Origin: Amphiura filiformis
Lineage: Eukaryota; Echinodermata; Ophiuroidea; Amphilepidida; Amphiuridae
Assembly: GCF_039555335.1 (NCBI RefSeq)
Contig: NC_092647.1
Location: 14,057,594 to 14,121,593 of the forward strand
Direction: 5' to 3'
Length of the DNA: 64,000 nt
Shown here: one piece after another, positions 26,429 to 37,003 of the stretch
How positions within the stretch are numbered: the first letter of the stretch is position 1
Layout of the letters: each line of letters starts with the position of its first letter
Made by a program: the position numbers and the translations under genes
The notes under the pieces: generated by a model
What the model saw: only the letters and a program-made list of their open reading frames with translations
The model's database searches: none
What the model was told of the DNA's origin: nothing

Positions 26429-27121
26429 TAATTAGCGATAAAGTGTCAAAGGCAACGAACTTTATGTTCTTCTATCATCACAGAGCACAACAGAGCGCAC
26501 AGCACACCTGCTTATGTAGGGGAGAATGGAATGTCAGTGGTGTGTCATTGTATGTGCATATCTGCTTATGTAATTTACTGCACAGCAAACACAAATGTTT
26601 TACAGATAACATTTAAATGTCGGGTTATATAAAGGGTATAATAACGTTTTTTAAAACGTTATTAAAATAACATTCCAAAAACATTTTTGAAAACTTGGCA
26701 CAAATCATTCTAAACAGAATGTTATTTTGGGGTTGAAAATATATTTTGCAAAAAAAATATTTGCCCAAAATATTTACAATAACGTTTTTAGAATGTTTTC
26801 ACGACCTTTATACAACCCGACATTTAAATGTTATTAAAACGTTTTGTAAAAAACATTTTAAGAACATTTATGTGTTTGCTGGGTGCAAATATTTTAACAT
26901 AATGTTATTTAAGTGTTGACAAAATATATGGCCAAAAATGTTTGCAAAAATAGTTTACAATGACATTTCGAAAACATTTTAAAAATATTGTTGTAGTGTG
27001 TTTTCATACAAAACGTTTATATAACCCGACATTTTAATGTTATTAAAACGTTTTTACCTAAACCAAAACCCAAAATATAACTTATTTAAAACGTTTTAAA
27101 AACGTTTTTGTGTTTGCTGGG

Positions 27122-28025
27122 TTGCCACTATTATTGTGTAAAATTTTAGTTTGAAAAAGCCTAAAATTTGCGAAAAGACAGCGCAATTGAAGCCATTTGT
27201 GGACAAGTTTTGACTTTTATTGTCTGAATTATTGCTTTATAATTATGTACCCATAACAGAAGGGGTGTCCTATAGGGAGAAAAGTTTGAAAATGAAGACC
27301 TCATTGAAGCCATTTGGTGGACTATTTTTGCACTATTATTGTGTAATCAAGATCAATCTCATCGACCGGAAAGTTTCAAAGTGAAAATTTCATAAACTTC
27401 CCTCTGATATTGCTGTACCTGCTGTGGTTCAGCAACAGTTTAAACTCCAAATATCATTATGTTTGGAGCTAGCAGTTTAATGAAGAAGATAATATTACTT
27501 ACTTGGAAATAAAAAGAACTCTTCTTGGCTACAACTGTATGCAATCCACGCTTCTTTATTCTGATGCCCAAGTCGTTAGTTCTATATTGGTTCCAGGTTA
27601 CGGTGTTAATTAACCTTCTGATGTTGACGTTAATGAAGTAAACAATTTTACCAGTGCCTTCTTGCTGCTGCAACTAAACAGTAGTTAGGTTGAAAATGCA
27701 GTAAGTACTGTTCGGTGAATAGCCGAAGTAGAATCTCTCAAATAAGCCTAATGAATGCTGTAACGCTACTATCTATGCTCAACTCTTCGATATCCAAATA
27801 TGACCAAAGGTCGGGATCAAAGGTCGAATGCTTTGCAAAGAAATAAACTGTTTACGCATACACGATTATCAGTTACGTAATTATTGATTTAAGTAATGAT
27901 TGTTTTATTATTGTTAGTGTTACGATAATTATGGGAACCAACGTGAGTTAATGAGATGAGAATATGATGTCAGGAATTGGAATTTAAGATTGTTATTATC
28001 TTGACAACAATAACGACTCAATTAA
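27122..28025. other. non-coding, diverged copy of 3,600-4,400
   Basis: No gene is seen. Segments such as the CGCTTCTTTATTCTGATGCC block and the GACCAAAGGTCGGGATCAAA block match the flank of zinc-finger copies 1 and 2. This shows that the amplified unit included about 5 kb of upstream DNA. Confidence 0.55.
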
Positions 28026-28376
28026 AGGGTATTTCGTGATCCTAGCATCCTCTTTTTATGACATTTTTCAGTAGATATCCATGAAAAAGCTTATTTCCAA
28101 AATTTCAGCTGATTCCGATTTTGCGTTTGCGAGTTAAGCATGATTTTGTGTATTACACTGCTCCATAGACAATGTGTTGACATTTCGTTCTGGTATACCA
28201 GCACGTATACCAGAACGAAATTCAAATTTCACGATATCTTTGCTAAACGAATTTATAATCTGCAAGAATTTTTTTGCACATAAACATTATGTAGCCAGAG
28301 GTTTCCAGTGATATAAAAATCTAAACTTTTTTTTTGTTTAGTGGGGGGATGATGCTGTGGATCACAAAATGCCCTT
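28026..28376. mobile_element. TTAA-flanked MITE, AGGGTATTTCGTGATCC family
   Basis: Ends AGGGTATTTCGTGATCC and GGATCACAAAATGCCCT are inverted repeats 351 bp apart, flanked on both sides by TTAA. The paralogous sequence at about 11,820 reads CAATTAATTG with a single TTAA, which is a clean empty site. A half copy lies at 62,258. Confidence 0.85.
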
Positions 28377-29035
28377 TTAATTGTCTATTCCAATGTTTAC
28401 TAAACTTGAAAATGTGAAAGTAAATCTCATGAAAATAAAATGTCGTTTCGATCAATTTTTAATAATACATTTGAAAAATTATTTTCTGATATAAGCATGG
28501 TGTATGTTTTCAACATATAAAAATAAAATCTTGCTGGTAAAATAAAACGAAATAGATAACAAAAATAACATTAATTCAATTCAATTCAATTCAATTCAAT
28601 TCAATTTTATTAAAAATTGAATTGGCCGTTGAAATGAAAGAAGACCTAAGTGTAATTCAAACTTTTGAAATCTAAGAAATTGCTTAAAAAGGTGAAAAAG
28701 TATCAATTTTTGGCCAAAATCACTAAAAACGTGCATTTTTTGCCTACTTATGGATTTCAGGAGGTCATAAGTCAAAAACCATGGCTCACAGAAAAATATT
28801 GTGATTGACCCTTTTTTTCCAAACATCCACCTTAATAGATTAATACACTTTTAATGAATAAAGCATAAGTCATTTTTCAAACAAATTCCCCTGTGAGTTG
28901 TTTTTTTTTTTTACTTGCACAAAGTCACCAAGAAATGGCATTTACACCCCGTCAAATACATTGAATTAAGTGATGAATTTGTTCAACGATATTAAAATAA
29001 TATCTATGTGGCATGTGTTCTACACACTCCATTTA

Positions 29036-29854
29036 GGGGCCGTCCATAATTTTCGCCATTTTCACTTACGTACAAAGCGTACGTAACTTTTTACCCCCCT
29101 CCCTCCCTCGAGTTACGTACAAATAAAATGGCGAAGGATTTCCATGACTACTAATAGCAAAATTGAGATGTTGGCTTGGGGTTGTGGTTAGAGTTTAGGT
29201 TAGGGTTATATTACGGTGTTCCAGGAGGACAGTTAGTTCTGGATTAACATGATTAATATTTTTACAGATAAGTTGAGAAATGCTTTAAAAACTTCCTTTT
29301 TAAACCATATATTCATGAAAACGAAAGCCATCAATAAATTAAAACATAGCTTAAAATGCAGCCTGAATCTAAACTAAATGACTAATGCACTTTAAAATCT
29401 GCTGAACATCCTATACTCTCTTTTCCACTTAGAACTCCCGGGATCAAATCATAGGTGGAACCAAGGGGACATCCCTTTGACATGTTTGGTGTATGTTCTT
29501 GCAATTAAACTATGGGTTCCAAGATAGAAAATACTTTTTAAAGTATTTTGGTATGAAATAAATTGAGCATAATGTAAAATAGGACCATTGCTTCTGCATA
29601 GACTCAACATTAAAGCGAAAATCATTTTTTGCATGCATGTTAAAGAAATTGTTAAAACGAATTGAAAAATTTTACGGGTCAATTGGTTATGTAAAATATT
29701 GGAAAATAGCATAATAATTTTCACATTCATTTTTTTATTGCTCAAACAAATCGCCATTTTTCTTACGTACACATGCCCAGGATTTTTACCCCCTCCCTCC
29801 CTCTTACGTACGCTTTGTACGTAAGTAAAAATGGCGCAAATTATGGACGGCCCC
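29036..29854. mobile_element. Harbinger-like non-autonomous element, TTA target
   Basis: Ends GGGGCCGTCCATAATTTTCG and, inverted, TTATGGACGGCCCC, 819 bp apart, flanked by TTA on both sides. The paralogous positions at 12,480 and 16,727 read CCATTTAGTTTT without the insert. The subterminal TACGTACGCTTTGTACGTAA-like motifs are also inverted. A short TTAGGG-like patch lies inside near 29,180-29,210. No transposase is present. The 3 bp TTA duplication fits the PIF/Harbinger superfamily. Confidence 0.8.
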
Positions 29855-30112
29855 TTAGTTTTAAAGATATAACCAGTTAAAAAGTGAAATTTTGGGGTAA
29901 AAATTACAAAAATTCTTAATGCTTTCGTAACCGTTGCCATGGAAAGGAATAGAACGCGCGGTTATAAATTTGCCATCATGTCAGAAAAGATTCTGCAGAC
30001 TCTTCTGAACAATTTGATATAAGATTTGTCCATTTTATGTTGAAACATCTGTCCTATGAAACCATTAAATAGAGCGCTTTTTGCTTCATGGCCTCTATAC
30101 CCTACAGAGGAT

Positions 30113-30440
30113 AGCAAATTGGAATAATCAATGCTATCTACAGTAGATATCAAATGAAACTCATCAATGCTATCTACAGTAGATATCAAATGAAACTCAT
30201 CAATGCTATCTACAGTAGATATCAAATGAAACTCATCAATGCTATCTACAGTAGATATCAAATGAAACTCATCAATGCTATCTACAGTAGATATCAAATG
30301 AAACTCATCAATGCTATCTTCAGTAGATATCAAATTAAAATCATCAATGTTATGATTGTTATCTACAGTAGATATCAAATTAAACTCATAAATGTTATCT
30401 ACAGTAGATAGCAAATTGAACTCATCAATGCTATTTACAG
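30113..30440 (+). repeat. 36 bp minisatellite with TATCTACAGTAGATA
   Basis: About six nearly perfect 36 bp units (ATCAATGCTATCTACAGTAG, ATATCAAATGAAACTC) followed by three diverged ones. Because 36 is a multiple of 3, it gives repetitive frames on both strands; these are not genes. Confidence 0.9.
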
Positions 30441-30990
30441 TAGGCCCTAGATAGCAAATTGAATTCATCAATACTTTCTACAGCCAATAGCAAAGTGGAA
30501 TCATTAAATTATGCTATCTACAGTAGAAATTGTACCTGTACAGGTACTCAGTGTGTACTTGTGCAGGCGGTCATAATAGGAATCTCGTATAGTGTATTAT
30601 AGTTGTACACCAAGGCTCTAACGATTACCCATTTGTTCAATGCCTTCTTTGGTGACAGCGCCATCATTAAAACCACGAATTACTATTTTACAAGCATCAA
30701 AGTGATAAAAGCTTTGTCGTTCTCTTTTGTATATCGTAAATATAAAACTGTATCATGCAAAGTTCAAATTATTTTAATATAAGCACTGCATGTAACAAAA
30801 TCAATTTATCCATCGTTTGATGTATGTTAATTATTTTTTAATCATAATTGTTGTTTTAATGACGGTAGAGATGAATTGTAATTATGAATAAGTTATGGAT
30901 GAGTGATCACATTCGCTTTGAATAAAATTATGATAAATATTGAATGAAAGGAAGGTTTTGTAATAAGATCATTAAAAACTCTCTCCACAT

Positions 30991-33900
30991 GGCTGTCGTT
31001 GACAGACAACAAGTTCTAAATTTTCCATAAAAATGTCAGAATTGTGCATTTCAATGACCATATTTGGAATCGGCATGAGACGTGCATTGGTTCAGTGGTT
31101 TTTGAGATAGCTCTTGATATTTTGATAAAATATCTTAAAACTTATGCCTAACTTCTGGGAATGGTTCCTAGCAAGGTTAAGTGAAAGAAACCTCAAGAAA
31201 CTCCAATTTCTTGGAATTGTTTGATATGAAAGGAGGGTATGATTTTTTTGTATTAGTTTAAGTATTTCCTAACCTCTCTTAGCCACAGGGTTGGCTACAA
31301 AATCACAGAGTATACCTTAACCTTAGGATAAACTGGCATGAGTGCGCCGACCCCAGGTTTTCAACAGTTCAGGATTGTTTCTGGACGGAGGTCGGGTGAA
31401 AAACGAAATTACGTTTACATGACTTTGTCGAAATTCGTCGTGTGACAAGAATGAGTATATAGATGACTAGGGGGAAGCTTACTTATTTGTGTCTTCTATA
31501 CTATCCATCATATACCCTAGGCCCTGCATAACGAAATTCAACAATATTCAATATCCAAAGCAATATCCTCACTACAATAGGCCCCCAAAACAGAACTCCC
31601 ACCCCAAATAATCGCAAATTGACACGAAAGCTTCATTCCATGAAGCATTTCTCTCGTATTTGATCATCTTCTACTCTTCCCTAAAAAATTATTATAATAC
31701 CAAATCGAATCACCATGGAATTCACCGTATCCCGTCCAGCTCACATTGGGCGCCCCATTCCTTTTTTAAAGGAATTTTTATTATGTTGAAGCTATGGCTA
31801 GCACGCAGAACAGTAAACTCGTTTTGTGATTCCCTGACAGGGTTTGCCTATTCCTGGCTTGATCTTCAAGTGCGAGTTAGAAAAAAATAACAATATCATG
31901 ATATTGAATATAAAAATACAAACATCGTATATAAAAGAAGTGATTAGCTTTATTTTTGGTAATTTTCAAAATATTTTAGTTTCACAAGTAAAAAAATACT
32001 TAAAACAAAAGTAGTTTTGAAACTTTCAACAGAAACTAATGGAGGAAAATTTTCATTTACCATGCAAATATTTGATCTGTTAACGATCTGTTACCATAGG
32101 TAGAGTGACTGGCTGATTGTCTTCTTCACACCTGCATGGTGTTGGTGTTTCTAGAAGACTTTTGTAAACTTTTGGAAGATCTCGGCCCCGTCTCTGTTTA
32201 ATTTGACTTGTTGTTCCTTCTTTATGTTTTCTTCCAAAAATTTACGAAAGTCTGAATGTATAAACAACAGTTGAATTTAAATATTTAGCTACTATTTGGA
32301 GAAAAAAAACAGGGAATCCAGCACCTTTAATTTCAATATGGGGGCAACTGTTTGAAAAAGGAGGAAACAAGTTGATTTTCTTGCATTAATAATCATAGTC
32401 TTGCCACAAGTCTGGATGACAAAATAGGCATACAATACAACAGAAATGATTTTGAAACAGGTCTGTATTCAATGTATTTCTTATTGGCCCTACCTTTAGG
32501 TAATAGTGCAGCAGAATGGTGACACTATTGTGTACTTGAGCAGAAAAGGACATGATTTGGCGCAGATGTAGCTCTAAGACTATGCCATAGTCGAATTTTA
32601 TTAAAAATATGTTATTATTGTCATCAATAGTAAAATGGTCATAAAGAATTAAGAATATCAGATGATTAGTGACAATAAAAGTAATTGAATGCATAATTAT
32701 AATGGGCTCACTTTAATACTGAACAATTCTGATTTTGGAATCTACCAGTTTATTGATAGCGAACCACGAAAATCCGACTATGGACTTTGAATATTAAGCA
32801 GAACTTTGCCCCGGGACTTTGCTCTCTAAAAACACACTGTCAAGCATACTTGTTTATCAGTACATTAACCACAAGTACTAAGCATGGTATAGTACAAGAC
32901 GCGCTAGATGTTTGATGAGAGATTCAACAACTCTTCCTATACCTTTGTACAGGAGCCAACCGTTGTTAAACCGTGATGAACCCACACATTTACTGTAGCG
33001 TATACACGAACGCGAGCGAGACTACGCGTTACGCGAGAGCGCGTAAAATTCGTCATGCCTGGAACCTTTGTGCGTATGCCAGCTTACAAGTTGAATTCAG
33101 TATTTTTCAGGTAGCGGCTAAACATTGCCGTTTTATTCTGTAGTTTTATTGCTGATATCAAAAGAGAAATCATCGAAGTTTTTGTAAGGCTGAGTGGTAA
33201 TGATTAACTGACATTCCTCGTAAAATATAATCGTGAATTATAAGATATTTAGCTTCTTTTCGTTGTTGGAAAACGGCTGCCCGAGCGAAGTAAACCACGC
33301 AGACGCGCCGGACGCGAGTTGTTAAACGGTGATGAACAACGGTGAAACATGATTGAATCCCTAATTAACTTTCGCGTCAACACAAAAGCGCCGCAAATAC
33401 CACAGATAGTTGTGTACGGTGTAGTTAATGGTAATGGCGCGGGCCCGCAAGATTTAAACCATAGCGAGATATGGGCGACCAATCACAAGGCAGATTCATT
33501 TAAAGATGCATTACATCATGGCCAATTTTAGTTAGGCCAGAAATTGGCCTAACTCTGCATAGAGTCCCGTGTTAAAAATCTTAACTGCAAGACAAAGTCA
33601 GTAATCCACTTGGGAAGCTAACAAACAAAGGGAGTGCGGCGACTAAAAAGATCAGATGGCCCATTCCATGTCAACTCCAGGGATGTGCACCGCAGCACCT
33701 CTTCAATTTTTGTCATTTTCTGTGTGGTGGTAGATAGTGATGAGAAATTAAAATCCTGAAAATTTGAGCTTCATACTCCATTTCGTTTTCCCGTGGCATC
33801 AATTTGAAATTTAGGGGGGTCAGCGTAAAAAATGTGTCGCAACGCGAAAGACGATGTTTGGAGGTCCATAAATGTATAAAGGGAACCCTTTAAAACTGTG

Positions 33901-34313
33901 AAAAGTATGTATCATGGGGTACTTTTTGGTGTAGAATTCAAATCTGCTATCAGAAAACTTGTAACTCCTTTACTTTAAAAGATATAGGGCCCTCAAAATG
34001 CAACTTCGTCCAACCAGGACCAACTTTGGTGGGGTCAGAACTCCAAAAGTAAAAATAATTTTAGCGTCAATTTTTTTGCCAGTCAGAGCCCTTTGGTAGG
34101 ACATTACTCTTATCCAATATTGAGCATATTAGAATACATTTAGCTGAGATATTACCCATGCAAAACCACTTTTTTTACATTTTGACCCCCCTGAAAACCA
34201 ATGTCAGACAATTTGCCCCACCATCAACTTCAGGTATGTTGAAGATATGTTCTTGGACAACATTTCTGAGAGATATTGGCTTTGGTTCTTGATGGCTTCA
34301 ACACATTAGTAAG
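30991..34313. other. non-coding stretch
   Basis: I see no credible gene. Parts resemble 5,130-5,300 (near 30,990-31,110) and 3,400-3,600 (near 32,570-32,770). A 60-80 bp block around 31,730-31,790 (TCACATTGGGCGCCCCATTC) recurs inverted at 48,480-48,540. A small palindrome, AGTTAGGCC facing GGCCTAACT, lies at 33,531-33,553. Confidence 0.5.
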
Positions 34314-34396
34314 GTTTGCCTTCTCCATAGAGTTGTACATGAAATCATTATACATGCAAAATCAAAAATGTGTACAACTCTATGGAGAAGGCAAAC
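34314..34396. repeat. perfect 26 bp hairpin arms
   Basis: GTTTGCCTTCTCCATAGAGT and its exact reverse complement (arms of about 26 bp) are separated by a loop of about 31 bp. It could be a foldback remnant or an RNA hairpin; the sequence alone does not decide. Confidence 0.6.
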
Positions 34397-34742
34397 TGTG
34401 AGAGGACTTTATGCAGAGGGTATAAAAGTCTTCGGTGGACTTCGCTGAACGGTGATCTTCGCAGGACAAGTGAACATGGTGAATCAGGATATACATCAAG
34501 AACATTGAGAACTTTACAAGACTTTTACAATCAATAACAACAAGAAGGCTGCTGGATAAGTAACTTTGCTAAAGAGTGTACTAGTATATGTATGATTTAT
34601 TTTATGTGTTTCACACAATTATTGTTAAAACATACTTTTCGTTTGATTAAAAGACTCAGATATTGTTCACTTAATTAATCAGTGTGTTTTATTTTGGGAA
34701 AAGGGTGTTTTTGGCCTTGAGGTATTATTAACGACTCCTAAC

Positions 34743-34836
34743 AATGACAGTGTGAAGCCTTTGTTACAATACTAACATTTTTAAGGCTTCTCTTTGGTAT
34801 GAATTCGTCCACGTGCTTTCAAGTTACCTGACACTG
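34743..34836 (-). pseudogene. detached zinc-finger remnant
   Basis: One finger unit (spelling GEACTGTCATTG-side sequence, with an HTKEKP-like linker) that belongs to the 3' end of copy 2. It is cut off from the main array by the insertion at 34,837-35,024. CTGACACTG at its edge is duplicated on the far side of the insert. Confidence 0.6.
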
Positions 34837-35024
34837 AGCACCGAAAATGCTCATGATTTACAATGTTTATCTAAATATGTTTTTTATGCAATGAAAATTA
34901 GAGATTCGATTTAATTAGATTATGTTATTGATGTTTTGTTTGTATTATGTACTAAATATATTGTATTGTGGGCCTGTGGCCTTGAATTACATGATAATAA
35001 TGAACTGAACTGAACTGAATTGAA
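34837..35024 (+). mobile_element. 5'-truncated LINE 3' tail inserted in a finger
   Basis: A 188 bp insert ends in GAACT-type pentamer repeats, as many non-LTR elements do. It is flanked by a 9 bp direct repeat, CTGACACTG at 34,828-34,836 and 35,025-35,033. It splits a zinc-finger unit and supplies the stop codon that now ends the copy 2 frame. Confidence 0.65.
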
Positions 35025-36557
35025 CTGACACTGTGAAGATTATTATAACTACCTGACTGTGCAAAGCCAGACATATGTAAAGCGTCTCTTTTGTTTCGTT
35101 CATGTCTTTTCAAGTTACTTGACTGTGCGAAGCCTTTATTACAGTATTGGCATATGTAAGACTTCTCTTTGGTATGGATTAGTTCATGTGCTTTCAAGCG
35201 ACCTAAGTGTTTGTAAACTTTGTTGCAATACTGACATTTGTAAGGCGTCTTTTTGATATGGATTCGTTCATGTCTTTTCATGTTATTGAACTGTATGAAG
35301 CCTTTGTTACAGTATTGACATATGTAAGGCTTCTCTTTCGTATGAATTCGTTCATGTTTTTTCAAGTTACATGACATTGTGAAGCCTTTGCTGCAGTATT
35401 GGCATATGTAAGGCTTCTCTTCATGCTCTTTTGTCATGTTGGTGTGGGTTGCTTCATGCGTTTTCAAGTTACCAGACGTTCTAAAGCCTTTATCACAGTA
35501 TTGACAAATGTAAGGCTTCTCTTTGGTATGTATTAGTTCGTGTGTTTTCAAGTGACTAGACGTTCTGAAGCATTTATTACAGTACTGACATGTGAAAGGC
35601 TTCTCATTGGTATGGATTGCTTCATGTCTTTTCAAGCTGCCAGACGTTGTGAATCCTTTATTACAATACTGACATTTGTAAGGCTTCTCTTTGGTATGGG
35701 TTCGTTCATGTGTTTTCAAGTGACTAGAATGTGTGAATCCTTGATTACAGTATTGACATATGTAAGTTTTCTCTTTCGTATGAATTCGTTCATGTATTTT
35801 CAATTCACAAGACTGTGTGAAGCCTTTATTGCAGTATTGGCATATGTAAGGCGTCACTTTGGTATGGAGTAGTTCGTGTCTTTTCTGGTGACTTGACTGT
35901 GCGAAGCCTCTGTTGCAGTATTGGCATATGAAAGGCTTCTCTTTGGTATGAGTTCGTTCATGTGTTTTCAAGTGACCAGACTGTGTGAAGCCTTTGTCGC
36001 AGTATTGACATATATAAGTCTTCTCTTTGGTATGGATTCGCTCATGGGTTTTCAAGTTACCAGACGATGTGAAGCCTTTATTACAGTATTGACATATGTA
36101 AGGCGTCTCTTTGGTATGTATTAGTTCATGTGTTTTCAAGTTACCAGACGATGTGAAGCCTTTGTTGCAGTATTGGCATATGTAAGGCTTCTCTTTGGTA
36201 TTATTCTGTTCTTGTACCTGACTCCTGATTGAAAACGTTGTCTCATAATGCTGACCTTGGTAAGATGTCAATTGCGAATCGTTCTCATTCATTTGCTTGC
36301 TTGATGTCCATTGGTCAAGAGATGGTGACGTCAGAAAACCATGTCTTCTACTATCTTGGCTATTATTGGAGGTGTTTTTCTTTCTTCTTGATATCGGTAT
36401 CATCTTCTTCTTATAGTCATACCAGTATACACGAATCCGCAGCTCATGATGACGTAGATGACGCAGATATCGATGTGTATTATTAAAAACCTTCTGCAAT
36501 ATTTACACTCATGCGGTATCAGATACCCCCATACTCGTGGCCTTCTCGGAAACATTC
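34952..36557 (-). CDS. C2H2 zinc-finger protein, copy 2 (frameshifted near start)
   Basis: Close paralogue of the gene at 1-1433. The continuous frame is 515 residues (36,499-34,952) with 12 standard 28-residue fingers ([10 protein letters not shown], linker HTKEKP) and a thirteenth that ends in HERNKRD. The last 30 or so residues are read from a LINE tail. The exon homologous to copy 1 would begin at 36,557, with an ATG at 36,555-36,553. However, an A-run at 36,482-36,486 is one base shorter than in copies 1 and 3, which throws the start out of frame with the fingers. Either this copy is dead or translation starts elsewhere. It has one finger more than copy 1 (an extra 84 bp near 36,080-36,165). 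The finger 9 linker carries an insertion (HTNMTKEHEEKP), as in copy 1. Confidence 0.7.
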
Positions 36558-36645
36558 CTGAAACGAATAATAAACATCAATCCATCTATAATTGAGACAA
36601 ACATTGGCTAATCTTTATTGGGTTACTTTGATTAATTCAACTTAA

Positions 36646-37003
36646 GGGGGTACTACACCCTTGGCTAATTTTGTGCCTATTTTTGCATTTTTCTCAAAAA
36701 TTATAGCGCATTGGCGACAAGTGAGATACATGTATGTATATTATAGGGGCAAGGACTACAACTACTGCACTGGAAATTTTATTTCAGCACAGACAACAGT
36801 TGTGGAGTTACATTCAAAAATGAGGGAACACTAATATTTGGTCAATAAATCAATAACTACTTGCTTTGAGTTGCTGAATTTTCAGTACAGTAGTTGTAGT
36901 CCTTGCCCCTATAATATACACATCTTACTTGTCACCAATGTGCTATAATTTTTGAGAAAAATGCAAAAATAGGCACACAATTGGCCAGGGGTGTAGTACC
37001 CCC
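36646..37003. mobile_element. TTAA-flanked MITE, GGTACTACACC family
   Basis: Ends GGGGGTACTACACCC and, inverted, GGGGTGTAGTACCCCC, with TTAA at 36,642-36,645 and 37,004-37,007. It is orthologous in position to 1,521-1,869, so it was copied with the segment. Confidence 0.85.

Larger units (their letters stand above)
25019..27121. mobile_element. composite CAGCAAACACAAA foldback element
   Basis: The left end CCCAGCAAACACAAAACG and the right end GTTTTTGTGTTTGCTGGG are inverted repeats 2.1 kb apart. The flanking sequence (GAAGCCATTTGGTGGAC) recurs near 27,320 without the element. A complete smaller foldback of the same family lies inside at about 26,584-26,882, so the structure looks nested. It also contains a tandem repeat (25,255-25,960) and an unidentified 132-residue frame. 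Confidence 0.65.
28377..30990 (+). repeat. diverged third copy of the 4.25 kb segment
   Basis: From about 28,466 the sequence follows 11,923 onward (ATTTGAAAAATTATTTTCTG and so on) with many substitutions, indels and a Harbinger-like insertion. It lacks the hAT-like MITE present in the other two copies and the 13,100-14,600 part. No gene is seen. Confidence 0.75.

Noticed and set aside
30154..30411. Repeat protein MKLINAIYSRYQ and its reverse-strand partner
   Set aside because: A 36 bp minisatellite gives an open frame by periodicity alone; there is no start context or flanking gene.
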